NCBI RefSeq assembly: GCF_022844385.1 | Contig: NZ_JALHLX010000015.1 | Coordinates: 1 to 52,421, forward strand | Reading direction: 5' to 3' | Source of the DNA: Hydrogenophaga sp. | GTDB lineage: Bacteria > Pseudomonadota > Gammaproteobacteria > Burkholderiales > Burkholderiaceae_C | Length of the DNA stretch: 52,421 bases | Part shown: positions 23,310-36,861 of the stretch, piece after piece | Position numbering within the stretch: the stretch's first letter is position 1 | Layout: every line of letters starts with the position of its first letter | The notes under the pieces: model-generated | Told to the model about the DNA's origin: nothing | The model's database searches: none | The model's input: the letters and a program-made list of their open reading frames with translations, nothing else | Program-made: the position numbers and the translations under genes

Positions 23310-24220
23310 CACGCTTGTGCGCCCGGTGCCTGCTGGCGCTGGGACTGTGGGGGATGCTGGCCTTCGCGTCGGCCCAGGGACTGTTGCCGGTCCCTGCGCT
23401 GAGCGCGCGTGTGATCGACCAGACCGCCACGCTGGACGCCGCCAGCCTCGCCGCCCTGGAGGCCAAGCTGGCTGCGTTCGAACAGTCCAACGGCTCGCAA
23501 GTGGTGGTGCTGATGGTGCCGACCACCGCCCCCGAGGACATCGCCGACTTCACGCAGCGCGTGGGCGATGCGTGGAAGATCGGCCGGGCCGACGTGGGTG
23601 ATGGCGCCCTGTTCATCGTTGCCAAGGACGACCGGCGCCTGCGCATCGCCACCGCCAAGGCGCTGGAGGGTGCAATCCCCGATCTGATGGCCCGCCGCAT
23701 CCTGGACGGTGCCGTGACACCCGCCTTTAGGCAAGGCGACTACGCAGGCGGCATCGACGCCGGCGTTGACCAGATCCTGGCGCGCATCCGAGGTGAGGAA
23801 CTGCCTTTGCCCAACGCCTCGGCGGCGCAGCGCGCGGCCGGATCCAGCGACTTCGAGTGGATGGACGCGCTGATCTTCCTGGTGTTCGCGGTGCCCATGC
23901 TGTCCGGGCTGCTGCGTGGCATGTTCGGCAACAAGCTCGGCACCGTGCTCACCGGGGTGGGCGCGGGCGGCTTGGCATGGGTGCTGACCGCCGTGGTCTG
24001 GGTGGCCATCGGTGCCGGCCTGCTGGGCATGCTCGCTGCGCTGTTCATGCAGTTCCTTCCGGCGGCTTCCATGGGTGGCTCAGGCCGCAGCGGCCGCTCG
24101 GGTGGCTGGGGTGGTGGTGGCTTGGGTGGCGGAGGCTTTGGAGGGGGGCGCGGCGGCGGTGGGTTCAGGTCGGGGGGTGGCGGGAACTTTGGCGGTGGCG
24201 GTGCCTCTGGCGGCTGGTGA
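23306..24220 (+). CDS. YgcG-like TPM-domain membrane protein with Gly-rich tail
   Basis: 304 residues: signal peptide (about 1-23), a TPM domain (about 30-160, with VIDQTATLDAASLAALEAKLAAFE and DRRLRIATAKALEGAIPD), two membrane helices (about 188-208 and 214-248), and a terminal stretch of about 45 residues that is mostly Gly with Ser/Arg/Phe. Low-complexity Gly tails are usual for this family. TPM domains occur in phosphatases and in photosystem II repair proteins, but the role in YgcG is not known. Co-translated with lemA. Confidence 0.88.
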   Translation: MTRLCARCLLALGLWGMLAFASAQGLLPVPALSARVIDQTATLDAASLAALEAKLAAFEQSNGSQVVVLMVPTTAPEDIADFTQRVGDAWKIGRADVGDGALFIVAKDDRRLRIATAKALEGAIPDLMARRILDGAVTPAFRQGDYAGGIDAGVDQILARIRGEELPLPNASAAQRAAGSSDFEWMDALIFLVFAVPMLSGLLRGMFGNKLGTVLTGVGAGGLAWVLTAVVWVAIGAGLLGMLAALFMQFLPAASMGGSGRSGRSGGWGGGGLGGGGFGGGRGGGGFRSGGGGNFGGGGASGGW

Positions 24221-24225
24221 GACCC

Positions 24226-24753
24226 ATGAACAAGTGGCTGCGCATCTTCAAACACCGCTGGATGGACCGCTCGGACACCTTGTGCGCCGTGCCCGACGAC
24301 ATGGCCGAGCGCATCGCTCGCCGTGTCGCCGCCAGCGAAGGCCGCCACACCGGCGAGGTGCGATTGTGTGTGGAGGCTTCGCTGCCCTTGAGCTACCTCT
24401 GGCGCATCGGGTCCGCAACACCGCTGGCTGTCGTGGTGCGAGAACGCGCCCTGACGTGGTTCGGACGGCTGCAGATATGGGACACAGAACACAACAACGG
24501 CGTGTTGATCTACGTGCTGCTGGCCGAACACGCCATCGAATTCGTAGCAGATCGTGCACTCTCTCGCCTCGTGAGTGACAGAGAGTGGCAGGCCATGGTG
24601 GACCGCATGGCCTCACGCCTGCGGTCGGGTGAGTTTGAGGACGGTCTCACCCAGGCGCTGGAGGAAGTTTCTGCGCTGCTGGTGGCCCATTTCCCGGCCG
24701 ATGCAGGCACTGTGCGACCCAACGAACTGCCCGACGCGGTGGTGCGCCGCTGA
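24226..24753 (+). CDS. Second TPM-domain protein of the lemA cluster
   Basis: 175 residues from ATG 24226, five bases after the previous stop. No signal peptide or clear transmembrane helix. Typical blocks: ERIARRVAASEGRHTGEVRLCVEASLP, WDTEHNNGVLIYVLLAEHAIEFVADRAL and a C-terminal GEFEDGLTQALEEVSALL. It resembles the TPM proteins that normally follow ygcG in Burkholderiales. Function unknown; it likely acts with LemA and YgcG at the inner membrane. Confidence 0.82.
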   Translation: MNKWLRIFKHRWMDRSDTLCAVPDDMAERIARRVAASEGRHTGEVRLCVEASLPLSYLWRIGSATPLAVVVRERALTWFGRLQIWDTEHNNGVLIYVLLAEHAIEFVADRALSRLVSDREWQAMVDRMASRLRSGEFEDGLTQALEEVSALLVAHFPADAGTVRPNELPDAVVRR

Positions 24754-24772
24754 GGACCACGGGCTGAGCCGA

Positions 24773-25342
24773 TCAGCCCCTGCGTTTGTCCAGCGGGCTT
24801 CGACTGTTCATCACCACCTGAAGCTCTTGCTGCAAGGCCTTGTTCATCTGGGCAAAAGTCTTGAGCTTTCGGGTGGTCTCGCGAAGGCGGTCGGCCATGC
24901 GCTTGGAGATCGCGAGCAACAGACGCGAACCCAGGCGCGGGTCCTCCTTCAAGATGCGCATGAGCGCGGTGCGCGAGAGCACGGCAGCAGCAATATTGGT
25001 GTTGGCCGTGCAGGTGGCCGAGCGCGGCGCGCCGTCGAGCACGCCCATTTCCCCGATCAAATGACCGGGCCCCATGATGTTGACTACCATGCTTTCGTGC
25101 AGGCCAGGCATTTCGTTCTCCACCGCGATGTCGCCTTCCAGCACCAGGAGCATGTAGTCGGTCTGCCGGACCTCCCCCTCCTGGATGATCACCGTGCCCG
25201 CCTTGATGAGCTTGGGCCGCATGTACCCCACAACCTTGAGTGCGTCCGCCAACGTCAGGTCGGCCAGCGCAGAAGGCGTGACCAGCAGACGTGCCGCCAC
25301 TTCTTCGGGTGCCAGTTCCGGACTTTCAAAAATCGATGACAT
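24773..25342 (-). CDS. Cyclic-nucleotide-binding domain protein without DNA-binding domain
   Basis: 189 residues from ATG 25342 (GGAG seven bases upstream). One cNMP-binding fold (about 45-150) with a phosphate-binding cassette GHLIGEMGVLDGAPRSATCTA, which keeps the conserved Glu and Arg. Instead of the CRP/FNR helix-turn-helix, the C-terminus is a charged helix (ISKRMADRLRETTRKLKTFAQMNKALQQEL), likely coiled coil. It therefore probably signals by protein contact rather than as a transcription factor. It is directly downstream of the atp operon on the same strand but separated from it by a strong terminator. Confidence 0.85.
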   Translation of the reverse strand: MSSIFESPELAPEEVAARLLVTPSALADLTLADALKVVGYMRPKLIKAGTVIIQEGEVRQTDYMLLVLEGDIAVENEMPGLHESMVVNIMGPGHLIGEMGVLDGAPRSATCTANTNIAAAVLSRTALMRILKEDPRLGSRLLLAISKRMADRLRETTRKLKTFAQMNKALQQELQVVMNSRSPLDKRRG

Positions 25343-25407
25343 CGTCTCCGCCTTTGTTGACACCCCCATGGTATTCGGACTGTTACAGCTTGCCGCAGCA
25401 TGGGGAC

Positions 25408-25436
25408 AAAAAAAGACCGGCATCGAGCCGGTCTTC
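25408..25436 (-). terminator. Intrinsic terminator of the atp operon
   Basis: On the minus strand AAGACCGGC-TCGAT-GCCGGTCTT is followed by a run of T. It stands 30 bases after the atpC stop and before the cNMP-binding gene. Confidence 0.9.
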
Positions 25437-25465
25437 ATCTGGAACCCAGGCCGCGGCCTGAAGGC

Positions 25466-25882
25466 TCACCTCTTTTGACGGAACTTGCGCAGTGCAGCGA
25501 TCTGGGCGGCCATGACCGCCAACTCAGACGTGGCCTTGGCCAGATCGATATCGCTCTTGGCGTTCTTCAAAGCTTCTTCGGCCACCTTGCGAGCGTCCAG
25601 TGCTTTGGCTTCGTCAAGGTCCTTGCCGCGGATGGCGGTGTCGGACAGAACGGTGATGTGGTTGGGTTGCACTTCCAGAATGCCACCGGCCACGAACACG
25701 AACTCTTCACCGCCATCGGCTTTTTCGATACGCACGGCGCCTGGTTTGATGCGGGTGATCAGCGGAATGTGACCGGGCAAGATGCCCAGCTCGCCCGCTT
25801 CACCCGGCAAGGCCACGAACTTGGCATCGCCAGAAAAGATGGAAGCTTCGGCGCTCACCACATCGACGCGGATGGTGCTCAT
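25466..25882 (-). CDS. atpC: ATP synthase F1 epsilon subunit
   Basis: 138 residues, the standard length. Begins [38 protein letters not shown], the beta-sandwich domain of epsilon, and ends in the helical hairpin ([43 protein letters not shown]) that inhibits hydrolysis in bacterial F1. Part of the central stalk with gamma. Last gene of the atp operon, 75 bases after atpD. Confidence 0.97.
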   Translation of the reverse strand: MSTIRVDVVSAEASIFSGDAKFVALPGEAGELGILPGHIPLITRIKPGAVRIEKADGGEEFVFVAGGILEVQPNHITVLSDTAIRGKDLDEAKALDARKVAEEALKNAKSDIDLAKATSELAVMAAQIAALRKFRQKR

Positions 25883-25957
25883 AGGGTCTCCTTTGGAAGA
25901 TGGTTGAAAAGCAAACGGGCAGGAAGCCGGCGCAAGCCGACACCCACCTCGGTCGCT

Positions 25958-28298
<2,341 letters not shown>

Positions 28299-28329
28299 TG
28301 TGTTTCCTCTAAGAAGTCAATGGGCCGGA

Positions 28330-29946
<1,617 letters not shown>

Positions 29947-30011
29947 GACTCTTTCCTTCTTTCGTTAAATGGTGAGCAGGCGGGCGCGGGGTGACAGCGT
30001 ATGAACCGAGT

Positions 30012-30545
30012 TCAGGCCGCGGTCAGGGCGGATTTCATGTGTTCGAGGCGGGCTTTGATCGAGGTGTCGAGCACTTCATCGCCCACCACCACGCGAATGC
30101 CACCGATCAACTCGGGCTGCAGTTCAACCTGCAGATTGAGCTTTCGGGCAAATCGCTTTTCCAGCACACCGGAAAGATCGGCCAACGCAGCGCTGTCGAT
30201 CGCGAAGGCGCTGTAGACCACGGCGTCGAACGCGCCTTGTTGCACGTTCTTCAAAGCACGGAACTGGTCCGCGATTTCGGGCAGCGCAGCCAGGCGGCCG
30301 TTGTCGATCACGGTGCGCAGGAAGTTCTGCGCCATCACGGGCAGGCTCGTCTTGATCACGCCGGTGACCAGGCTGAACACCTGTTCGGGTGTCGTCCGGG
30401 GATTGTCGGCGTACAGACGGAGCTGCTCATCGGCAGCCACCGACGCCAGCTCGTCGAGCCAGGCGGCGGTGCCTGCCGCGCCAGCGCCCGAGGCCTGGAA
30501 CAGCGCTTCCGCGTAAGGGCGGGCAATGGTGGCGATTTCGGCCAT
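30012..30545 (-). CDS. atpH: ATP synthase F1 delta subunit
   Basis: 177 residues, normal size. N-terminal bundle [16 protein letters not shown] binds alpha at the top of F1. The C-terminal signature is [39 protein letters not shown]. It couples F1 to the b-subunit stator. Set 28 bases after atpF and 65 bases before atpA. Confidence 0.96.
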   Translation of the reverse strand: MAEIATIARPYAEALFQASGAGAAGTAAWLDELASVAADEQLRLYADNPRTTPEQVFSLVTGVIKTSLPVMAQNFLRTVIDNGRLAALPEIADQFRALKNVQQGAFDAVVYSAFAIDSAALADLSGVLEKRFARKLNLQVELQPELIGGIRVVVGDEVLDTSIKARLEHMKSALTAA

Positions 30546-30573
30546 GGTTGTCCTTTGGTGCCGTGTCGGTGGA

Positions 30574-31044
30574 TCAGAGCTCGGTCTTCAGGCGGCCCAG
30601 CAACTCGGCGTGAACGCCAGCGTTGACTTCGCGCTTGAGGATCTGCTCGGCGCCCTTGACAGCCAGCGCAGCCACTTGCTCGCGCAGGGCTTCGCGGGCC
30701 TTGACGACCTGCTGTTCGGCTTCGAGGTGAGCGGCGGCCACGATCTTGTTGGCTTCATCGGTCGCACGCGCCTTGGCCTCTTCGATCACGGTCTGCGCAC
30801 GGCGTTCGGCATCGGCCAGACGGGTGGCGGCTTCGTTGCGCGATTTGCCCAACTCTTCTTCCACACGCTTGTTGGCCACGGCCAGTTCGGACTTGGCTTT
30901 TTCGGAAGCCGCCAGACCTTCGGAAATCTTCAACGCACGCTCATCGAGCGCCTTGGCAATCGGGGGCCACACGAATTTCATCGTGAACCACACCAGGATC
31001 GCAAAGACGATGGCCTGCGCAAAGAGGGTTGCATTGATATTCAT
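30574..31044 (-). CDS. atpF: ATP synthase Fo b subunit
   Basis: 156 residues. One N-terminal membrane helix (about 6-26, [22 protein letters not shown]) followed by a long charged coiled coil (about 30-150) rich in Ala, Glu, Lys and Arg, as expected for the peripheral stalk dimer. 125 bases separate it from atpE, a space that holds a short hairpin. Confidence 0.96.
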   Translation of the reverse strand: MNINATLFAQAIVFAILVWFTMKFVWPPIAKALDERALKISEGLAASEKAKSELAVANKRVEEELGKSRNEAATRLADAERRAQTVIEEAKARATDEANKIVAAAHLEAEQQVVKAREALREQVAALAVKGAEQILKREVNAGVHAELLGRLKTEL

Positions 31045-31144
31045 CGCAACGCCTTTCTGTGTGTTGACATAAGTGGTGATGCACTTGCTGCTGCGTCGGC
31101 GCGCTGCCAGCGAATGGTCATGGAAGACCCCCGCTGCTCAGAAC

Positions 31145-31161
31145 GCTGCCGAAGTGGCAGC
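31145..31161 (-). other. Short hairpin between atpE and atpF
   Basis: GCTGCC (31145-31150) and GGCAGC (31156-31161) pair around GAAGT. It lies 9 bases after the atpE stop codon on the transcribed strand and lacks a T tract. A role in mRNA processing or in stabilising the atpE message, which is needed in excess, is a plausible inference. Confidence 0.45.
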
Positions 31162-31169
31162 AAATCCCA

Positions 31170-32380
<1,211 letters not shown>

Positions 32381-32395
32381 CGATTTGTCGGAAAT

Positions 32396-32911
32396 TCAAC
32401 CGTTTAGATTTGCGCGCCGGGTCTGGATCCAGAATCCAAACCAGTACACCTTGAGAACCAACACCAGACCGGCCAACAGGCCCAGCCAATTCAGCTCGGG
32501 GACGATCCAGGGCGCCGACCACAACATGGCCACCACCAACAGAATCTTGACCCCCTCCCACCACAAAAACCCGGCGAAAGCGGCTTGCGCATAACCCGCC
32601 AACAGGCGACTCAATGCACTGGACGTCAAGCCGTAAGCCATCAAGGCCGAAGGCAACACCACCGCGGCTGCGCCGTAGAGGACCGACCAGGCCACCGAAG
32701 CCGATTGTGTGAACAACCACGCCAGCGCACCCGAGGACAAGCCCACCAACAACTGCACACCGACCAGACGCCACAAAGAGATGCGCGGCTGGCTGGCCCG
32801 CCACTGCTGCGCTTCTTCGCGCGTCAGCGGCTTGAATTCGTTCTCTTGCTCACCATCTGAACCGTCTGCCTGGTTCTGCGATTCCGGATCGACGTGCTGC
32901 ATTGTCGACAT
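32396..32911 (-). CDS. atpI: ATP synthase subunit I
   Basis: 171 residues. A polar N-terminal tail (about 1-45) is followed by four hydrophobic segments (about 47-65, 72-92, 105-125, 137-160). AtpI is poorly conserved and is thought to help assemble the c ring; it is not essential. The identification rests on position before atpB and on the four-helix pattern. First gene of the operon, downstream of a good promoter at 32960-32990. Confidence 0.88.
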   Translation of the reverse strand: MSTMQHVDPESQNQADGSDGEQENEFKPLTREEAQQWRASQPRISLWRLVGVQLLVGLSSGALAWLFTQSASVAWSVLYGAAAVVLPSALMAYGLTSSALSRLLAGYAQAAFAGFLWWEGVKILLVVAMLWSAPWIVPELNWLGLLAGLVLVLKVYWFGFWIQTRRANLNG

Positions 32912-32959
32912 GGATGGTTACAGACAGGTTACGGTTGGGCGACGTTCGCAAAGCCGCTG

Positions 32960-32990
32960 ATTATACGTAGAAACCCCATGGGGTCGTCAA
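32960..32990 (-). promoter_or_regulatory. atp operon promoter with a palindrome in the spacer
   Basis: On the minus strand -35 TTGACG (32990-32985), a 19-base spacer and -10 TATAAT (32965-32960). The spacer contains the perfect 12-base palindrome ACCCCATGGGGT (32973-32984). The -10 is about 50 bases before the atpI start. The spacer is two bases longer than ideal. Confidence 0.65.
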
Positions 32991-33043
32991 GGCTGAACAC
33001 AGCTTGTGCGTCTCCTGCGAACACCGCCGCCGATAATCGTTTC

Positions 33044-33943
33044 ATGACCTCTGCGAACTGGGGCACTCCCCCCGAGCTGCCCGACACCCTCTGCTTCCTC
33101 AACGGCGAGTTCACGCAACTGCGCAACGCCCGGGTCAGCGTGCTGGATCGGGGCTTCATCTTTGGCGACGGTGTGTACGAGGTACTGCCCTGCTACGGCG
33201 GTGTGGCGTTCCGTTTTGACCAGCACATGGCGCGCCTGGACCGTTCGCTGGCCGAGTTGCGCATCAGCAATCCCTTGTCTCGCGCCGAGTGGGCGGCGAT
33301 CGCTCAACGTCTGGCCCTCTCACTGCATGACAGCCGTGGCGCCGCCAACCAACTGATCTATATCCAGGTCACCCGAGGCGTGGCATTGAGGGACCACGCG
33401 ATGCCAGCGGACATCATGCCCACGGTGTTCGTGATGGTGAGCGAGATGAAACTGGCCTCCCCGGCGCAACGCGAGCACGGCGTGGCCTGCGTCACTGCCG
33501 ACGATTTCCGTTGGGAGAAAGCCCACATCAAAAGCACCAGCCTGCTGGGCGCGGTGTTTGCGCGCCAGATCAGCGTGGACGCCGGCGCGGTGGAAACCGT
33601 GATGTTTCGCGGTGACCATTTGAGCGAAGCGGCCGCCAGCAACGTCTGGGTGGTCAAAGACGGCACGGTCATGGGGCCACCCAGGGACAACCTGGTGCTG
33701 GAGGGCATCCGCTTCGGACTGATCGAAGAGATCTGCCAGTCGCAGGGCCTGCGCTTCGAGCTGCGCCCCATCACCCGTGCCGAGGTGTGGGCCGCCGATG
33801 AGTTGCTCCTGTCGTCCGCCACCAAAGAGGTGCTGCCCATCACCCGCCTCGATGGTCAGCCGGTTGGGCAAGGCCGCCCAGGCCCCATCTACCAACGCCT
33901 GTACGCTGGCTACCAGCAAGCCGTGGCCGCCCTGTCGGCCTGA
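33044..33943 (+). CDS. Class IV PLP aminotransferase (D-amino-acid transaminase-like)
   Basis: 299 residues from [13 protein letters not shown]. Fold-type IV features: [20 protein letters not shown] near the N-terminus, the PLP lysine in [18 protein letters not shown] (Lys near residue 162), the phosphate-binding [14 protein letters not shown] and [18 protein letters not shown]. It matches D-alanine aminotransferases more than branched-chain ones. It could supply D-amino acids for peptidoglycan. It is 14 bases before ybeD in what looks like a dat-ybeD-lipB unit, an order common in Betaproteobacteria. Confidence 0.88.
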   Translation: MTSANWGTPPELPDTLCFLNGEFTQLRNARVSVLDRGFIFGDGVYEVLPCYGGVAFRFDQHMARLDRSLAELRISNPLSRAEWAAIAQRLALSLHDSRGAANQLIYIQVTRGVALRDHAMPADIMPTVFVMVSEMKLASPAQREHGVACVTADDFRWEKAHIKSTSLLGAVFARQISVDAGAVETVMFRGDHLSEAAASNVWVVKDGTVMGPPRDNLVLEGIRFGLIEEICQSQGLRFELRPITRAEVWAADELLLSSATKEVLPITRLDGQPVGQGRPGPIYQRLYAGYQQAVAALSA

Positions 33944-33957
33944 ACCGGAGAAGCCCC

Positions 33958-34242
33958 ATGGAACAGCCCCGCGACATCCCGCCCGAACAATCGCTCATCG
34001 AGTACCCGACACAGTTTCCCATCAAGGTGATGGGGGCGAACGTGGAGGGCTTCATCGATGCCATGGTGCATGTGGCCAAGGCCTTCGACGCCACCTTCGA
34101 CGTCGGCACCGTGGAGCAGCGTCCGAGCAAGGCGGGCAACTACATGGGCTTGACCCTGAGCGTGCACGTGACCAGCCGCGAACAGCTCGACGAGCTCTAC
34201 CGCACCCTGACCACGCACCCCATGGTCAAGATCGTTCTGTGA
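33958..34242 (+). CDS. ybeD: YbeD family protein (DUF493)
   Basis: 94 residues. Compact ACT-like fold with [14 protein letters not shown], a helix through [12 protein letters not shown], and [27 protein letters not shown], the standard end of DUF493 proteins. The family usually precedes lipB. Function unknown; a regulatory role toward lipoylation is suggested only by linkage. Its TGA overlaps the lipB GTG start. Confidence 0.93.
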   Translation: MEQPRDIPPEQSLIEYPTQFPIKVMGANVEGFIDAMVHVAKAFDATFDVGTVEQRPSKAGNYMGLTLSVHVTSREQLDELYRTLTTHPMVKIVL

Positions 34243-34931
34243 TCATTCGAGCTTTGGGCCTGGTGTCTTACGACACCACTTATCAGGCCATGCAGGCCTT
34301 CACCGCCGAGCGGACGAACGATACGCCCGACGAGCTCTGGATCTGCGAACACCCGCCTGTGTTCACACAAGGCCTGGCGGGTCGCGAAGACCACCTGCTG
34401 GCCCCGGGCGACATCCCCGTGGTGCAGACCAACCGGGGGGGGCAGGTGACATTCCACGGCCCCGGTCAGGTGGTGGCGTATCCGCTTGTCAACTTGCAAC
34501 GGGCGGGCTACTACGTGAAGGAATTTGTCCACCGGGTCGAAGAGGCCGTGATCCGCACACTGGCGACCTTTCAGGTCACGGGTCACCGCGTGGCCGGCGC
34601 GCCGGGCATCTATGTGCGGCTGAACGATCCCTTCAGCCACGCTGCGCTGCCCCAGCGCCCGCAAAAGCGAAGCCCCGGTGAGCCAGCCCCGATCCCCGAC
34701 TTCACCGGCCTGGGCAAGATCGCCGCGCTCGGCATCAAGGTCAGCCGCCACTGCACCTACCACGGCGTGGCGCTCAATGTGGCGATGGACCTGCAACCCT
34801 TCCAGCGCATCAACCCGTGTGGCTACACGGGCCTGCAAACGGTGGACCTTTCTACAATCGGAGTGACGGTTTCACGGGATGGGGCCGCGCAGGTGTTGAG
34901 CCAGAAGCTCGGCGCCACCCTGTCACCTTGA
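34239..34931 (+). CDS. lipB: Octanoyltransferase LipB
   Basis: 230 residues from GTG 34239, which overlaps the ybeD stop as GTGA. Transfers octanoyl groups from acyl carrier protein to lipoyl domains. Motifs: [11 protein letters not shown], the substrate pocket [13 protein letters not shown], the catalytic Lys in [18 protein letters not shown] and the catalytic Cys in [14 protein letters not shown]. An insert around [19 protein letters not shown] lengthens one loop, as in other Comamonadaceae. lipA follows 48 bases later. Confidence 0.95.
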   Translation: MIIRALGLVSYDTTYQAMQAFTAERTNDTPDELWICEHPPVFTQGLAGREDHLLAPGDIPVVQTNRGGQVTFHGPGQVVAYPLVNLQRAGYYVKEFVHRVEEAVIRTLATFQVTGHRVAGAPGIYVRLNDPFSHAALPQRPQKRSPGEPAPIPDFTGLGKIAALGIKVSRHCTYHGVALNVAMDLQPFQRINPCGYTGLQTVDLSTIGVTVSRDGAAQVLSQKLGATLSP

Positions 34932-34979
34932 TGACCACCCTGACCAACCCTGACCTCCAGCGCCACCCGCGCCGCCGCC

Positions 34980-35987
34980 ATGAACCCGACCGACACGCCC
35001 GCCCCTGCCGCCGCCGACACCACCGTGCGCGAAGCCCAGCCCGCCGCCAGCTACGACGCGAGCGCCAAGCAGAAGAGCCAGGCCAAGACATCGCGCATTC
35101 CCATCAAGATCGTGCCGGCCGAGGTGCTGAAGAAGCCTGAGTGGATTCGTGTGAAGGCCGGCAGCCCGACCACCCGCTTCTACGAGATCAAGGACATCCT
35201 GCGCACCAACAAGCTGGTCACGGTGTGCGAAGAGGCGAGCTGCCCCAACATCGGCGAGTGCTTCGGCAAGGGCACGGCCACCTTCATGATCATGGGCGAC
35301 AAGTGCACGCGCCGCTGCCCTTTCTGCGACGTGGGCCACGGCCGCCCCGATCCGCTGGACGTGAACGAACCCGACAACCTGGCCAAAACCATTGCCCAGC
35401 TCCAGCTGAAGTACGTGGTGATCACCAGCGTGGACCGTGATGATCTGCGCGACGGTGGTGCAGGCCACTTCGTCGCCTGCATCGAGAGGACGCGTGCGCT
35501 GTCGCCGCAAACACAAATCGAGGTGCTGGTGCCCGACTTCCGCGGCCGCGACGACCGTGCGCTGGAGATCCTCAAGGCCGCGCCGCCCGATGTGATGAAC
35601 CACAACATGGAAACCGTGCCGCGCCTCTACAAGGAGGCGCGCCCGGGCTCGGACTACCAGTTCAGCCTGAACCTGCTCAAAAAATTCAAGGCCCTGTTCC
35701 CGCACGTGCCGACCAAGAGCGGCCTGATGGTCGGCCTGGGCGAAACCGACGAAGAGATCCTGGACGTCATGCGCGACATGCGCGCGCACGGCATCGACAT
35801 GCTCACCATCGGCCAGTACCTCGCGCCCAGCGGTCACCACCTGCCGGTGCGTCGCTATGTGCACCCCGACACCTTCAAGATGTTCGAGGCCGAGGCCTAC
35901 AAGATGGGGTTCAGCCACGCCGCTGTGGGCGCCATGGTGCGCAGCAGCTACCACGCCGACCAGCAGGCACACGGCGTGTTGAAGTGA
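34980..35987 (+). CDS. lipA: Lipoyl synthase LipA
   Basis: 335 residues, radical SAM enzyme that inserts two sulfurs into octanoyl groups. Auxiliary cluster cysteines C83, C88 and C94 in [12 protein letters not shown]; radical SAM cluster C109, C113, C116 in [13 protein letters not shown]; the C-terminal serine ligand in [13 protein letters not shown]. The N-terminal 40 residues are Ala/Pro-rich and variable. Works directly after LipB. Confidence 0.97.
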   Translation: MNPTDTPAPAAADTTVREAQPAASYDASAKQKSQAKTSRIPIKIVPAEVLKKPEWIRVKAGSPTTRFYEIKDILRTNKLVTVCEEASCPNIGECFGKGTATFMIMGDKCTRRCPFCDVGHGRPDPLDVNEPDNLAKTIAQLQLKYVVITSVDRDDLRDGGAGHFVACIERTRALSPQTQIEVLVPDFRGRDDRALEILKAAPPDVMNHNMETVPRLYKEARPGSDYQFSLNLLKKFKALFPHVPTKSGLMVGLGETDEEILDVMRDMRAHGIDMLTIGQYLAPSGHHLPVRRYVHPDTFKMFEAEAYKMGFSHAAVGAMVRSSYHADQQAHGVLK

Positions 35988-36012
35988 GACACGTCGCGCT
36001 GCGCCACTCAGC

Positions 36013-36858
36013 TTGAACCCCGCCAACCTGCTTGCGCTCGGTGCCGTCGTGCTCTGGGCCTCACTCGCTGCGCTTGGCGTGGCCTTGTCCCATGTGCCGC
36101 CCTTCCTGCTCACCGGGCTGTCGTTGCTGGTGGGCAGCTTGATCGCCCTGCCACTTTCGCGCTTCGATTTTCGCCAGTGGCGTGTGCCGGCCAGCACGCT
36201 GGCGCTGGGCGTGTACGGCCTGTTCGGCTTTCACTTCCTGCTCTTCATCGCACTGCGCCACGCGCCGCCCGTGCAGGCCAACCTGGTCAACTACCTCTGG
36301 CCCTTGGGCATCGTGGTGATGGCGCCGTTGTTCCTGCCCGGCGTCTCGCTCACCAGCCGGCACATCTTTGCCGCCCTGCTGGGTTTTGCTGGCGCGGCGC
36401 TGGCCATTCTGGGCGGCACGGGCGACACCGGTGACGTGCGCTGGGCCTGGGGTTATGTTCCGGCCCTGGCCTCGGCCTTCATCTGGGCGAGCTATTCGCT
36501 GATGACAAAACGCGTGCGCGCGTTTCCCACCGCGGCAATCGGCAGCTTCGCGCTGCTGTCGGGCGTGCTCTCGCTGCTGTGCCACGTGCTGCTGGAGCCT
36601 GCCGTCTCGCTGTCGACCCGAGACATGCTGCTCATTGCCGTGCTGGGCCTGGGGCCGCTCGGTGGAGCGTTCTTTTTGTGGGACGCGGCTCTCAAACGCG
36701 GCGATGCCCGGCAGATTGGCGTGTTGAGCTTCCTCACGCCGCTGTTGTCGACGCTGACGCTGCTGCTGGTGCGGGGGGAGATGCCGAGTCCGGCCATCGG
36801 ACTGGCGGCTTTGATGATCGTGGGCGCGGCTGTCATGGCCACGCGCCCATCCAACTGA
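36013..36858 (+). CDS. EamA family (DMT) membrane exporter
   Basis: 281 residues, about ten membrane helices in two EamA repeats. The start is a TTG at 36013. Blocks such as GAVVLWASLAALGVALSHVPP, HAPPVQANLVNYLWPLGIVVMAP and AFIWASYSLMTKRVRAFP resemble the YddG-type aromatic amino acid exporters of this superfamily. Substrate is not proven. Convergent with ptsI, whose stop is only three bases away. Confidence 0.85.
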   Translation: MNPANLLALGAVVLWASLAALGVALSHVPPFLLTGLSLLVGSLIALPLSRFDFRQWRVPASTLALGVYGLFGFHFLLFIALRHAPPVQANLVNYLWPLGIVVMAPLFLPGVSLTSRHIFAALLGFAGAALAILGGTGDTGDVRWAWGYVPALASAFIWASYSLMTKRVRAFPTAAIGSFALLSGVLSLLCHVLLEPAVSLSTRDMLLIAVLGLGPLGGAFFLWDAALKRGDARQIGVLSFLTPLLSTLTLLLVRGEMPSPAIGLAALMIVGAAVMATRPSN

Positions 36859-36861
36859 CCT

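Noticed and set aside
34923..36197. Minus-strand open frame opposite lipA
   Set aside because: lipA is certain on the plus strand with all cluster cysteines; the antisense frame has Gly/His/Ala shadow composition.
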